Positions 44,527 to 54,065 of a DNA stretch of 64,000 nucleotides are shown here, one piece after another (position 1 is the first letter of the stretch; each line of letters begins with the position of its first letter). Where the stretch lies: contig CAVRGQ010000004.1 of the NCBI GenBank assembly GCA_963720785.1, positions 496,001 to 560,000 on the forward strand. Direction: 5' to 3'. A program made the position numbers and the translations under genes. This DNA comes from CAVRGQ01 sp963720785. GTDB lineage: Bacteria > Actinomycetota > Acidimicrobiia > IMCC26256 > DASPTH01. A model generated the notes under the pieces. It ran no database searches. It had not been told where the DNA came from and saw only the letters and a list, made by a program, of their open reading frames with translations.

Positions 44527-45288
44527 TCAGGCGAGCCGACGGTGGTAGGTGCGTACGGCGAGCGCCCAGGCCACGATCAGGATGCCGACGCACCATGCGA
44601 GTGCGATCCACAGGTCGTCGCCGAGCGGCCGGTCCGCGTACAGGTTCCGCAGCGTGTCGACGATCGAGGTCACGGGCTGGTGCTCGGCGAACCATTGCAC
44701 CGGGCCGGGCATGTGGGTGGTGAGCACGAAGGCCGAACTCACGAACGGCAGGAACAGCAGCGGGTAGGCGAACGCGCCGGCACCGTCGGGCGACTTCGCG
44801 GCCAGGCCCGCGATCACGGCGAGCCAGGTCAGCGCCAGGGTGAAGAGCACGATGATGCCGAGGACCCCGAGCCACGCGAGCACGCCCGCGCCCGAGCGAA
44901 ACCCGATCGCCACGGCGACGAGGACGACCAGGCCGATCGAGATCAGGTTGGCGACCAACGAGGTCAGCACGTGGGCCCACAGGATCGCCGATCGGGCGAT
45001 GGGCATCGACTGGAACCGCTCGAAGATGCCGCCGGAGATGTCGGTGTAGAGCCGCAGGGAGGTGTAGGCGACGCCCGACGCAACCGTGATGAGGAGGATG
45101 CCCGGGAGGAGGTAGTCGACGTACTCGTCGCCCCCGGTCCGGATCGATCCACCGAAGACGTAGACGAACATCAACAACATGGCGATCGGCGTCACCGCCG
45201 TGGTGACGATCGTGTCCGGGCTCCGCAGGATGTGACGGAGCGAGCGGCCCAGGAGCGTCTTCGTGTCGTGCAGGAGATGCCGGTTCAT
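44527..45288 (-). CDS. ABC-2 type transporter permease (DrrB-like)
   Basis: 253 residues with six hydrophobic segments: IVTTAVTPIAMLLMFVYVFGG, YVDYLLPGILLITVASGVAY, LTSLVANLISIGLVVLVAVAIGF, LAWLGVLGIIVLFTLALTWLAVIAG, AYPLLFLPFVSSAFVLTT and ALAWCVGILIVAWALAV. FERFQSMPIARSAILWAHVL and the P-V-T-x-x-x-D-x-L-R-N-L segment are typical of daunorubicin-type permeases. Its start lies 2 bases after the ATPase stop. Confidence 0.88.
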   Translation of the reverse strand: MNRHLLHDTKTLLGRSLRHILRSPDTIVTTAVTPIAMLLMFVYVFGGSIRTGGDEYVDYLLPGILLITVASGVAYTSLRLYTDISGGIFERFQSMPIARSAILWAHVLTSLVANLISIGLVVLVAVAIGFRSGAGVLAWLGVLGIIVLFTLALTWLAVIAGLAAKSPDGAGAFAYPLLFLPFVSSAFVLTTHMPGPVQWFAEHQPVTSIVDTLRNLYADRPLGDDLWIALAWCVGILIVAWALAVRTYHRRLA

Positions 45289-45290
45289 GG

Positions 45291-46112
45291 TCAGCCTCGA
45301 GGTGCCGGTGACGAAGGGGACGGTTGCAGTGTCGTGTCGCGAGCGGCTCCCGTCGCGGTGCGGCGACCGACGAGGGCGAGGAAGATCTCCTCGAGGCTCG
45401 GCTGCTTCTCGACGTACTCCACCTGCGCGGGGGGCATGAGCGCCTTGAGCTCGGCGAGCGTGCCGTGCACGAGGATCCCCCCGTCGTGGAGGATGGCAAT
45501 CCGGTCCGCGAGCTGCTCGGCCTCCTCGAGGTGTTGTGTGGTGAGCAGGACCGTCGTCCCGCCGTGGGCAAGGTCCCGGACGGACTGCCACACCTCCAGG
45601 CGAGCTTCGGGGTCGAGGCCGGTGGTCGGCTCGTCGAGGAAGACCACCGGCGGGCTCCCGATCAGGCTCATCGCGAGGTCGAGACGGCGACGCATGCCAC
45701 CCGAGTAGGTCGCGACCCGGCGCTCGGCGGCGTCGCTGAGCGCGAAGCGGGCAAGCAGGTCGTCGGCGATCCGTCTGCCGTCCTTCAGGTGCCGCAGTTC
45801 GGCGATCAGCACGAGGTTCTCGCGGCCGGTGAGGACGTCGTCGACCGCGGCGAACTGTCCCGTGAGGCTGATCGACTCGCGGACGTCGGCGGCCTGCGTG
45901 GCGATGTCGAACCCGTTCACCAGTGCCGTACCGCCGTCCGCCCTGAGGAGTGTGGCGAGGATCTTCACGAGAGTCGTCTTGCCGGCGCCGTTGGCACCGA
46001 GCAGGGCGAAGATGCTCCCGGGGGCCACCTCGAGGTCGACGCCGCGGAGCACTTCGAGGTCGCCGAACGACTTCCGGAGCCCGGCGATCCGGATTGCTGG
46101 TGTCGTGGTCAT
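45291..46112 (-). CDS. ABC transporter ATP-binding protein (DrrA-like)
   Basis: 273 residues. Walker A LLGANGAGKTT, signature YSGGMRRRLDLAMSL, Walker B VVFLDEPTTGLDP, switch TTQHLEEAEQLADRI, and the drug-exporter C-terminal extension with PSLEEIFLALVGRR. It forms a drug-type exporter with the permease and a MerR regulator immediately downstream. The ATG at 46112 is close to the TTGACC-like promoter region between it and the tRNA gene. Confidence 0.9.
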   Translation of the reverse strand: MTTTPAIRIAGLRKSFGDLEVLRGVDLEVAPGSIFALLGANGAGKTTLVKILATLLRADGGTALVNGFDIATQAADVRESISLTGQFAAVDDVLTGRENLVLIAELRHLKDGRRIADDLLARFALSDAAERRVATYSGGMRRRLDLAMSLIGSPPVVFLDEPTTGLDPEARLEVWQSVRDLAHGGTTVLLTTQHLEEAEQLADRIAILHDGGILVHGTLAELKALMPPAQVEYVEKQPSLEEIFLALVGRRTATGAARDTTLQPSPSSPAPRG

Positions 46113-46176
46113 GAGACCAGCTTGCAGGGTTGACCCCGCGTCAAGGTCAAGGCCAATTCTCGCACCCGACACGACT

Positions 46177-46264
46177 TGGCGGAGGGAGTGGGATTCGAAC
46201 CCACGGTGAGTTGCCCCACACACGCTTTCCAAGCGTGCCGATTCGGCCGCTCTCGCACCCCTCC
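46177..46264 (-). tRNA. tRNA-Ser (anticodon GGA)
   Basis: Class II tRNA on the reverse strand: acceptor GGAGGGG/CTCCCTCC-type stem, anticodon arm CACGC-TTGGAAA-GCGTG giving anticodon GGA (reads UCC/UCU), a long serine variable arm, T arm with GGGTTCGAATCC and encoded CCA (46177-46179). It resembles the tRNA-Ser at 26 kb in acceptor and T arms but differs in the anticodon and variable arms. Confidence 0.95.
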
Positions 46265-46330
46265 AGGGATCGACGATGCTAGCGGTCCCACCGGGCCGGG
46301 TACCCTGCTCGGGACGGTTCGGACAGGCGT

Positions 46331-46435
46331 CGAGGGTCGGGTCCTGCGCAACGGGATCCTGTGAACCGGGTCAGGGCCGGAAGGCAGCAGCTCTCAGCGG
46401 GCCCTCCCGTGTGCCGCAGGGGTGCCTGGCCCTCG
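46331..46435 (+). ncRNA. ffs: signal recognition particle RNA (4.5S-type)
   Basis: The sequence closes with CGAGGGTC (46331-46338) against GGCCCTCG (46428-46435) and carries the universal SRP domain IV loop around GTCAGGGCCGGAAGGCAGCAG (46370-46390), plus the GGGATCCTGTGAACC and GTGTGCCGCAGGGGTGCCTGG arms. It is the short bacterial SRP RNA that binds Ffh. It lies between tRNA-Ser and dnaX, with the MMPL gene in between, as often seen in actinobacteria. Confidence 0.93.
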
Positions 46436-46512
46436 ACACCTGTCTGAACCTCACGAACGTGCGTCGTTCGAGGACCCTCGAGAGGTGTTCTGCGACGCCA
46501 GTTCGGTGGGGG

Positions 46513-48696
46513 TCACGCGACGGGGGTGGGTTCCGCTTCCTCGCGCATGGCGTCGAGGTCTTCGTCGAGGGTGGTGGCCGACTCCACGTTGATCTTCGGC
46601 AGGATCCGGTCGAGCCACTTCGGCAGCCACCAGTTCCAGTCGCCGAGGAGTTCCATCGTCGACGGCACCAGCACCAGCCGAACGATCGTCGCGTCCACCA
46701 GCACCGCCACCGCGAGGCCGAGCCCCATCAGCTTCAACGCGACCTCGGACCCGAACACGAAGCTGCCGAACACGCACACCATGATCAGCGCGGCCGCGGT
46801 GATGACCCGCGCGGTGAGCGCGAGCCCGTCGGCGACGGCGTTGGCGTTGTCGTGCGTGCGGTCGTACTCCTCGCGGATGCGCGACAGCAGGAACACCTCG
46901 TAGTCCATCGACAGGCCGAACACGATGGCGAAGATGAACACCGGCGCCCACGCCTCGACCGGTGTCGGTCGGGCCACACCGATCAGGCTCGCGCCCCAAC
47001 CCCACTGGAACACCGCGACGACCACGCCGTACGCGGCGCCGATCGACAGCAGGTTCATGATCACGGCCTTCAGCGGCACGAGCAGGCTGCGGAACACCAC
47101 CATCAACAACAGGAACGAGAGCAGCAGCACCGCACCCATGAAGATCGGCAGGCGCTGCGCGGTGTACTTGGCGAAGTCGTCGGCCGCCGCGGTGATGCCG
47201 CCGACCTTCACCGCGACCTCGCCCTTCGTGGCGTCGGGGATCACCGTGTCGCGCAGGTGCGCGACGAGATCCGCGGTGGCCTCGGCCTGCGGGTCGGTGG
47301 TCGGGATCACCTGCATGATCGCGACCGTCTTCTCCGCGTTCGGGATCGCCGGGCTCGCGTAGGCGACGCCCGGTGTCTTCGCGAGGGTCGCGCTCAACTG
47401 CTGGAGCACTGCGAGGTCGGCATCGCCGTCGGGCGTCTCCGCCGCGAGGAGCAACGGCCCGTTGAACCCCGGGCCGAAGCCCTTGGACAACTCGTCGTAC
47501 GCGCGCCGCGTGGTGTCGCTCGTGGGCCGGTTGCCCGCGTCGGCGAAGCCGAGCCGCATCGACAGGAACGGCACCGCCAGTAGGAGGAGCACAGCGAGGC
47601 CGGCAAGTGCGGCGGGCCACGGGTGGCGTTGCAGCACGTGGCTCCAGCGTTGCCAGCCGGTCTCCTCGGTCAGGTTCTCGGCTTTGCGGTGGGGGAGCCC
47701 GAACTTGTCGATGTTGGCGCCCACGAAGCCGAGCAGCGCGGGCAACAGCGTGAGCGACGCGAGCATGGTGGTGAAGACGCCGATCGACACCGCCACCGCG
47801 GTGCCGCGCATGACCGTCGTCTTCATGAGCAGCAGGCCGAGCACGGAGATGATCACCGTGGTGCCCGCGAACAACACGGCACGCCCCGCGGTGCCGATGG
47901 CGCGGACGGTCGCGTGTTCGGGATCGAGTCCGGCCGCGAGGTTCTCGCGGTAGCGCGTGACGATGAACAGCGCGTAGTCGATGCCCACACCCAGGCCGAC
48001 CATCGCGACGGCCGACGAGGTGAAGTCGGGCATGTTGATCGCGTTGCGGGTGATGAGCACGACCGCGATCCCGGTGCCGATGCCGAACAGCGCGGTGCCG
48101 ATCGGCAGGCCCATCGCGAGCACCGACCCGAACGCGACGAGGAGGATGATCATCGCGGCGGCGAGGCCGATGGCCTCGCTCGTGCCGTTGAGTCCCGGCT
48201 TGGCGAACATGTTCCCGCCGTATTCGACGGCGAGCCCGGGCACCCGGATGTCGGCACCCCACGCCTTGATCTGCCGGCCGAGCTCGTTGAACGACTCCGC
48301 CGAGCGATCGGCGAAGTTCAGCTGCGCGTAGGCGATGCGCCCGTCCTTCGACACCTGCGTCGCGCCCTCGGGTGAGTAGGGGCTCACCACGTTGACGTTC
48401 GGCACCTTCGCCTCGATGCGGGCGAAGAGCCGCTCCAGCTCCTGCTGCACCTGCGGATCGTCGACGCCCTGATCCGCGGCGAACACGATCTGCGCCTGGA
48501 TCTGGCGGTCGCGGAAGCTGGAGCGCTGCAACAGGTCGAACGCGGCCTGGCTCTCGGTGCCGGGCAGCTTGAACTCGGTCTTGAACGCGCCGCCGATGGC
48601 GCCCGAGAGGGCGAACACGCCGACGAGGAGCACGATCCAGGAGGCGAGCACGTACCGCCGACGGCGGTACATGACGCGCGCACAACGCTCGAGCAT
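46513..48696 (-). CDS. MMPL family RND transporter
   Basis: 727 residues. Two repeats of one membrane helix, an outer domain and five helices: first helix at 13-35 (YVLASWIVLLVGVFALSG), outer domain with ESQAAFDLLQRSSF, then the proton-relay-type GLGVGIDYALFIVTRYRENLAAG near 245 and its partner IVFGLSMDYEVFLLSRIREEY near 585. The ATG at 48696 (MLERCARVMYRRR) is the family start. MMPL proteins export lipids, siderophores or drugs; the cargo is not evident. It is convergent with the SRP RNA and divergent from dnaX. Confidence 0.88.
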   Translation of the reverse strand: MLERCARVMYRRRRYVLASWIVLLVGVFALSGAIGGAFKTEFKLPGTESQAAFDLLQRSSFRDRQIQAQIVFAADQGVDDPQVQQELERLFARIEAKVPNVNVVSPYSPEGATQVSKDGRIAYAQLNFADRSAESFNELGRQIKAWGADIRVPGLAVEYGGNMFAKPGLNGTSEAIGLAAAMIILLVAFGSVLAMGLPIGTALFGIGTGIAVVLITRNAINMPDFTSSAVAMVGLGVGIDYALFIVTRYRENLAAGLDPEHATVRAIGTAGRAVLFAGTTVIISVLGLLLMKTTVMRGTAVAVSIGVFTTMLASLTLLPALLGFVGANIDKFGLPHRKAENLTEETGWQRWSHVLQRHPWPAALAGLAVLLLLAVPFLSMRLGFADAGNRPTSDTTRRAYDELSKGFGPGFNGPLLLAAETPDGDADLAVLQQLSATLAKTPGVAYASPAIPNAEKTVAIMQVIPTTDPQAEATADLVAHLRDTVIPDATKGEVAVKVGGITAAADDFAKYTAQRLPIFMGAVLLLSFLLLMVVFRSLLVPLKAVIMNLLSIGAAYGVVVAVFQWGWGASLIGVARPTPVEAWAPVFIFAIVFGLSMDYEVFLLSRIREEYDRTHDNANAVADGLALTARVITAAALIMVCVFGSFVFGSEVALKLMGLGLAVAVLVDATIVRLVLVPSTMELLGDWNWWLPKWLDRILPKINVESATTLDEDLDAMREEAEPTPVA

Positions 48697-48806
48697 GGGG
48701 GACCTGCCTGTGCGAGGGGGCTGGCTCAGGCTACGTCCGGCCCCGCTCCCGTGTCTCGTCGATTCGGCCCTGCCCACCGGCGGGTGGCGGTCGCTACAGT
48801 CGCCCC

Positions 48807-50741
48807 GTGGCGTACCAGTCCCTCTACCGCAAGTACCGCCCGCAGCGATTCGCCGAGCTCGTGGGCCAGGCCCACGTGCACGCGGCGCTGCTCCACGCCC
48901 TCCGCGACGACCGCGTCGGTCACGCCTACCTGTTCTCGGGGCCTCGCGGCACCGGCAAGACCACCACCGCCCGCCTCCTCGCCAAGGCCCTCAACTGCAC
49001 CAACCGGGGCGCCGACGGCGACCCGTGCGGTGCGTGTGAGAGCTGTGTCGCCATCGCCGAGGGCACCTCGCTCGACGTCATCGAGGTCGACGCCGCGTCG
49101 CGCAGCAAGGTCGACGAGATGCGCGACCTGCTCGACCGCGTCGCCTACCTCAGCGCCGGGGGCGGCAAGAAGGTCTACATCCTCGACGAGGTCCACATGC
49201 TCAGCGGCAGCGCCGAGGCCGCGCTGCTGAAGACGCTGGAAGAGGCGCCCGAGCACGTGGTGTTCGTGCTCGCCACCACCGACCCGCTCAAGGTCGCGCC
49301 CACCATCCGCTCGCGCACCCAGCACTACGAGTTCACGCTCTACTCCGTCGACGAGCTCCAGACGCACCTCGCCAATGTGTGTGCGCAGGAGGGCGTCGAG
49401 GCCTCGCCCGAGGCCCTCGCGATCGTGGCCCGCGCCGGTGCGGGCTCCATGCGCGACGCCCTGTCGTTGCTCGACCAGGCGATCGCGCACGGCGCGCTCG
49501 ACGTCGAGCAGGTGGGGGAGATCTTCGGCGGCACCGCGTTCGAGCGCCGCATCGAGATCCTCGGCGCGGTGGCCGACGAAGACGTTGCCAGCGCGCTCGT
49601 CACCCTCGGCGAGCTGCTCACCGCCGGTCACGAGCCGCGGCGCCTCACCGAGGACTTCCTCGCCACCACCCGCGACACCTTCCTCCTCACCGCGGCGAAG
49701 GGCCGGGTGAAGGTGGAGGCTCCCGAGGAGGACGTCACCCGACTCGCCGAGCTCGGCGAGAAGATGGGCCAGGGCCTCCTCGTGCGCGCGATGGAGACGC
49801 TCGGTCAGGCCGTCGTCGACATGCGCGGCGCCGACGCCGCCGACCCGCGCCTGGTGCTCGAGATCGCGTTGGTGCGCCTCGCCCGGCGCGACGCCGGCCC
49901 GCCGCTGCAGGCCCTCGCCGAGCGCGTCGAGCGGCTCGAACGCGGCCTGGCCCCGGCTGGCCCGGTCGCGGGGGCTGCGCCCGCCCCTGTGGCCTCCCCG
50001 ACGTCGCCCGGAGCGGCGTCGCCCGCTCCGTCGGCACCCGCGCCCGTTCGTCGCCCGCAACCTCCGACGGACGCACCGGCCGTGCCGCGGCCGAAGCCCG
50101 AGGAGCCCGCGGCGGCGCCCGCGAAGAAGAAGTCGTTGAAGGAGCTCAAGGCCGAGGCGCCCGCCCCGGTCGCGCAGCCGGCCGTGCCCGCCGCGGAGCT
50201 CGAACCCGAGACGCCGCCCGAACCGGTCGTGCGCGGCGGCAACGTCGACATCGACGACGTGATCGTGGCCTGGCCCAAGATCATCGACACGCTCGGTCCG
50301 GCCACCAAGGCCGCGATGCGCGAGGCGCAGCCGATGTCGTACACCGACAACGTGCTCACGCTGGCCGTGCCGAAGGAGCACTTCGCCACGGCCACCGGTC
50401 GGTTGAAGAGCGAAGCCGAGAACATCCGCGAGGCCATCCGCGCGCAGCTCGGCATCGCGCCCAAGTTCCAGCCCATCGCGCACGACGGCTTCGGTGCGCC
50501 GAAGGCGAGCGACGGAGCCCCTGCGGTTGGAGCGTCACCCGACGACGCGTCCGACCCGGTCGGGGAACCCCCACCGGACGACGAGCCGCCACCCTCCTCG
50601 CTCACGACCGACGACGATGACGACTACGTCTCACGCGACGAGATGATCAACGCGCCCGTCGCCGACGTGGCGGTAGATTCGGTGGGTCTCTTCACGAAGA
50701 GCTTCGACGCGACGGTCGTCGAAGAGGTCACCCGCGACTGA
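48807..50741 (+). CDS. dnaX: DNA polymerase III subunits gamma and tau
   Basis: 644 residues. The AAA+ clamp-loader module has AYQSLYRKYRPQRFAELVGQ, Walker A GPRGTGKTTTARLLAKALNC, zinc cysteines in CTNRGADGDPCGACESC, DEVHMLS and the arginine-finger SRTQHYEF. A long Pro/Ala-rich linker (about 380-470) leads to a tau-like C-terminal part. No obvious A/T slippery site is present, so a separate gamma form by frameshifting is not supported here. The GTG at 48807 starts the operon dnaX-ybaB-recR. Confidence 0.93.
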   Translation: MAYQSLYRKYRPQRFAELVGQAHVHAALLHALRDDRVGHAYLFSGPRGTGKTTTARLLAKALNCTNRGADGDPCGACESCVAIAEGTSLDVIEVDAASRSKVDEMRDLLDRVAYLSAGGGKKVYILDEVHMLSGSAEAALLKTLEEAPEHVVFVLATTDPLKVAPTIRSRTQHYEFTLYSVDELQTHLANVCAQEGVEASPEALAIVARAGAGSMRDALSLLDQAIAHGALDVEQVGEIFGGTAFERRIEILGAVADEDVASALVTLGELLTAGHEPRRLTEDFLATTRDTFLLTAAKGRVKVEAPEEDVTRLAELGEKMGQGLLVRAMETLGQAVVDMRGADAADPRLVLEIALVRLARRDAGPPLQALAERVERLERGLAPAGPVAGAAPAPVASPTSPGAASPAPSAPAPVRRPQPPTDAPAVPRPKPEEPAAAPAKKKSLKELKAEAPAPVAQPAVPAAELEPETPPEPVVRGGNVDIDDVIVAWPKIIDTLGPATKAAMREAQPMSYTDNVLTLAVPKEHFATATGRLKSEAENIREAIRAQLGIAPKFQPIAHDGFGAPKASDGAPAVGASPDDASDPVGEPPPDDEPPPSSLTTDDDDDYVSRDEMINAPVADVAVDSVGLFTKSFDATVVEEVTRD

Positions 50742-50809
50742 GCCCCGCTCATCCGCACACACCCCGCGCACACTCACCTCGCACACCCCCGCACCTGCAG
50801 GAGCTTCCC

Positions 50810-51142
50810 GTGGCGAACCAGAAGCAAGTGAACCAGATGATGAAGCAGATGCAGAAGATGCAGGCCGACATGGAGGCCGCGCAGCGCGCGCTCGAGGAGG
50901 CCACCATCGAGGGCAGCGCGGGTGGCGGCGTGGTGAAGGTCACGGTCACCGGTGCGGGTGAGGTCACCGCGATCTCGATCTCGCCGGAGGTCGTCGACCC
51001 CGAAGACGTCGAGATGCTCGAAGACCTCGTGCTCGCGGCGGTCGGCGACGGCCTGCGCCGCGCCCAGCAGATGCAGCAGGAGAGCCTCGGCGGGGTCACC
51101 GGTGGTGTCGACCTCGGCGGCCTCGGCGGGTTGCTCGGCTGA
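50810..51142 (+). CDS. YbaB/EbfC family nucleoid-associated protein
   Basis: 110 residues. KQVNQMMKQMQKMQADMEAAQRALEEATIEG at the N-terminus is the Met/Gln-rich helix of the family, then VKVTVTGAGEVTAISISPEVVDPEDVEMLEDLVLAAV. These small dimers bind DNA and lie between dnaX and recR in most bacteria, as here. The start is GTG at 50810; an ACCTGCAGGAG ribosome site precedes it. Confidence 0.92.
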   Translation: MANQKQVNQMMKQMQKMQADMEAAQRALEEATIEGSAGGGVVKVTVTGAGEVTAISISPEVVDPEDVEMLEDLVLAAVGDGLRRAQQMQQESLGGVTGGVDLGGLGGLLG

Positions 51143-51145
51143 CGC

Positions 51146-51754
51146 GTGAGCAGCCCTTACGCCGCGCCGGTCCAGGCGCTCATCGACGAGCTCGGCCGTC
51201 TGCCGGGCGTCGGCCCGAAGTCCGCGCAGCGCATCGCGTTCCACCTCCTGAAGGCCGCGCCGGAAGACGCCAACCGTCTCGCGCGCGTGATCATCGAGGC
51301 GAAGGAGCGCGTCACCTGGTGTCGCCGTTGCTTCAACATCTCCGAGGGTGAGATCTGCGCCTACTGCAGCGACGAGCGCCGCGACCCCGCGCTGTTGTGC
51401 GTCGTGGAGGAGCCGCGCGACATCGTCGCGGTGGAGCGCACCCACGAGTTCGGCGGCCGCTACCACGTGCTCCAGGGCGCGATCTCGCCGATCGAGGGTG
51501 TTGGCCCCGACCAGCTCCGCATCAAGGAGCTCCTCGCCCGCCTCGACGGCGAGGGGGTCACCGAGGTGATCCTCGCCACCAACCCGAACATCGAGGGCGA
51601 GGCCACCGCGATGTACCTCGCCCGGCTGCTCAAGCCCCTCGGGATCAAGATCACCCGGATCGCCAGCGGCCTGCCGGTGGGTGGCGACCTCGAGTACGCC
51701 GACGAGGTGACCCTCGGCCGGGCCCTCGAAGGTCGACGCGAAGTCGACGCTTGA
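51146..51754 (+). CDS. recR: recombination mediator RecR
   Basis: 202 residues. Helix-hairpin-helix LGRLPGVGPKSAQRIAFHLL, four-cysteine zinc finger CRRCFNISEGEICAYC (near residues 54-69), a Toprim domain with CVVEEPRDIVAVERT and TNPNIEGEATAMYLARLL, and the C-terminal Walker-like SGLPVGGDLEYADEVTLGRAL. All family elements are present at normal length. It acts with RecO in gap repair. The start lies 3 bases after the ybaB stop. Confidence 0.95.
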   Translation: MSSPYAAPVQALIDELGRLPGVGPKSAQRIAFHLLKAAPEDANRLARVIIEAKERVTWCRRCFNISEGEICAYCSDERRDPALLCVVEEPRDIVAVERTHEFGGRYHVLQGAISPIEGVGPDQLRIKELLARLDGEGVTEVILATNPNIEGEATAMYLARLLKPLGIKITRIASGLPVGGDLEYADEVTLGRALEGRREVDA

Positions 51755-51848
51755 CCGTTCGCTTTCGGGCATCCGCGCGAGTGGGGCCCTTCCGCGCGAA
51801 CCTCTCCGATCGTCGTGGCTGCTGCCGTGACCGAAGAGAGGGCACGCA

Positions 51849-52254
51849 ATGACCGACACCACCCCCACACCCCCGCCGCCCCCGCCCGCGGCGGCCGGCA
51901 TCAGCGCCGGCCCCCGCGGAGACGTCCGCAGCCCGGTGTTCGTGATCGTGATGTGGTTCATCACCCTCGGCATCTACGGCCTGTACTGGCAGTACAAGGT
52001 CTTCAAGGAGTTGAAGGAGCACACGGGCGAGGGCATCGGGGGCGTGATCGGCCTGATCCTGGCCATCCTCCTCGGCATCGTGAACGTGTTCCTCCTCCCC
52101 TCGGAGATCGGGAACATGTACGCGCGCGGGGCTGGAGAAGCCCGTGCGTGGTGTCACCGGCTTCTGGGTGCTGATCCCGATCGTCGGCTTCATCATCTGG
52201 GTCGTGAAGGTCCAGGGCGCGATGAACCGAGTCTGGGACAACACCGCCGGCTGA
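51849..52254 (+). pseudogene. DUF4234 family membrane protein, one frameshift
   Basis: A Pro-rich leader (residues 1-20), then RSPVFVIVMWFITLGIYGLYWQYKVFKELKEHTGEGIG and a second membrane helix LILAILLGIVNVFLLPSEI, as in DUF4234. At the CGCGCGGGGCTGG run near 52130 the frame changes. The other frame reads LEKPVRGVTGFWVLIPIVGFIIWVVKVQGAMNRVWDNTAG to 52254. Span 406 nt equals 135 codons plus one base, so one inserted G explains it. Function is unknown. Confidence 0.75.
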
Positions 52255-52311
52255 CGCGCCCAACCTGATCGCCCCCGACCTCACACCAACCGCGACTCCA
52301 AGGAGCACCAC

Positions 52312-52761
52312 ATGAGCACCACCCCTCCGCCTCCTCCGCCTCCGCCCCCCGCCGTTCCCGGCGGTGGTGGTTACGGCGGTGGCGTCCAGCCCACCCTCGA
52401 GAACCCGCTGATCAACTACTGGAAGAAGGTCGTCCTCGAGAACTACGCCAACTTCGAGGGCCGGGCCCGGCGCGCGGAGTTCTGGTGGTACGTCCTCGCC
52501 GGCATCTGCATCTCGATTGTGCTCAACATCCTGACGGCGATCGCGAGCATCTTCTTCGTCTTGAGCTTGATCTACGGCCTCGGCGTCCTGATCCCGGGCA
52601 TCGCGGTCGGCATCCGCCGGTTGCACGACACCGACAAGAGCGGCTGGTGGCTGCTGATCGGGTTCATCCCGCTCGTCGGGTTCATCGTGTTGATCGTGTT
52701 CTTCGCGACCGAGGGCACGCGGGAATCCAACCAGTGGGGCGCGTCACCGAAGTTCAGCTGA
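52312..52761 (+). CDS. DUF805 family membrane protein
   Basis: 149 residues. A Pro/Gly-rich leader of about 25, then NYWKKVVLENYANFEGRARRAEFWWYVLAG, the DUF805 entry motif, three to four membrane helices, and the conserved VGIRRLHDTDKSGWWLLIGFIPLVG. The leader resembles that of the preceding DUF4234 gene. Function is unknown. A strong terminator follows. Confidence 0.87.
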   Translation: MSTTPPPPPPPPPAVPGGGGYGGGVQPTLENPLINYWKKVVLENYANFEGRARRAEFWWYVLAGICISIVLNILTAIASIFFVLSLIYGLGVLIPGIAVGIRRLHDTDKSGWWLLIGFIPLVGFIVLIVFFATEGTRESNQWGASPKFS

Positions 52762-52780
52762 CGCTTCACCCAGAACGCGA

Positions 52781-52810
52781 CGAAGGGCCTCCCGGACGGG
52801 AGGCCCTTCG
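52781..52810. terminator. bidirectional intrinsic terminator
   Basis: A perfect 13-bp stem, CGAAGGGCCTCCC (52781-52793) with GGGAGGCCCTTCG (52798-52810), and a GGAC loop, lying between the convergent DUF805 and thiolase genes. Confidence 0.88.
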
Positions 52811-52832
52811 CAATTCCGGAGTCCGTGGGTGG

Positions 52833-54015
52833 CTACAGCGTGCGCACGATGGCGGCCTCGCCCTGGCCGCCGCCGCCGCACAGCGCGGCGGCGCCGACGC
52901 CGCCACCGCGGCGACGCAGCTCGTCGATGATCGTGAGCACGACGCGCGCGCCCGACATGCCGATCGGGTGGCCGAGCGAGATGGCGCCGCCGTTCACGTT
53001 GACGATGTCGTCGGTGATGCCGAGGTCGAGCATCGATGCGACGCCCACCGCGGCGAACGCCTCGTTGAGCTCGAAGAGATCGATGTCGGAGACCTTGAAG
53101 TCGATGGGCTCGAGCGCGCGCTTGATCGCGCGCGACGGCTGGGTGAGCAGCGAGGTGTCGGGCCCGGCGACCAGGCCGAAGCTCAACAGCTCGGCGATCG
53201 GCTCGACGCCGAGCTCCTCGGCCTTGGCGCGCGACATCACGACCACCGCGGCAGCCGCCGTCGGAGATCTGCGACGCGTTGCCCGCGGTGATGATGCCGT
53301 CCTTCATGAACGCGGCGCGCAGGTTGCCGAGTGACTCGGCGGTGGTGCCGGGGCGGACGCCTTCGTCGGTGTCGACCACGATCGGGTCGCCCTTGCGCTG
53401 CGGGATCTCGATGGGCTCGATCTCGCTGAAGCGGCCTTCCTTCGCTGCGCTGGCCGCGCGCTCGTGGCTCTGCGCCGCGAGCTCGTCCATGTGCGCACGC
53501 TCGATGGCGCCGTGCGCCTGCGTGTACTTCTCGGTGCCCTCACCCATGTGGATGCCGTCGAGGCCGCACATCAGGCCGTCGTCGAGCAGCGAGTCGAGCA
53601 GCTCGCCGTTGCCCATGCGGTAGCCCTCGCGCGCCTTCTTCAGGAGATACGGCGCCTGGGTCATCGACTCCATGCCGCCGGCGACGACGATCTCGGCGTC
53701 GCCCGCCTGGATCATGAGGTCGGCGAGGTAGATCGCGTCGATGCTCGAGAGGCAGGCCTTGTTGAGGGCGATCGACGGCACCGACAGCGGGATGCCGCCC
53801 TTGGTCGCGGCCTGGCGGGCCGACATCTGGCCGGCGCCGGCCTGGATGACCTGGCCCATGTAGACGTAGTCGACCTGCTCGGCGTCGACGCCGCCGCGCG
53901 CGAGCGCGGCGCGGATGGCGTGGCCGCCCAGATCGGTGGCGCTGAGCGACGCCAGTGCCCCCGAGAGCTTGCCGATCGGGGTGCGTGCGGTCGAGACGAT
54001 GACGGAGCCGGACAT
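52833..54015 (-). pseudogene. acetyl-CoA C-acetyltransferase (thiolase), one frameshift
   Basis: The thiolase condenses two acetyl-CoA or cleaves acetoacetyl-CoA. From the ATG at 54015: VIVSTARTPIGKLSGALASL, the nucleophile Cys in ALNKACLSSIDAIYLA near residue 88, and GGMESMTQAPYLL. At ISDG near 53255 the frame changes to AAAVVVMSRAKAEELG. The rest has the catalytic His in ELNEAFAAVG, GGAISLGHPIGMSGAR and the final Cys in LCGGGGQGEAAI. Span 1183 nt fits one extra base. If corrected it is about 393 residues and catalytically complete. Divergent from ccr, whose pathway it would feed. Confidence 0.9.
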
Positions 54016-54065
54016 GGCTGCCTCCACGGAGAATCGGTAGTTACCGGATGGTAGCGTCGGCCGCC

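Noticed and set aside
48807..50741. Programmed frameshift in dnaX
   Set aside because: No A/T slippery heptamer or following stem-loop was seen; the frame is continuous to the end.
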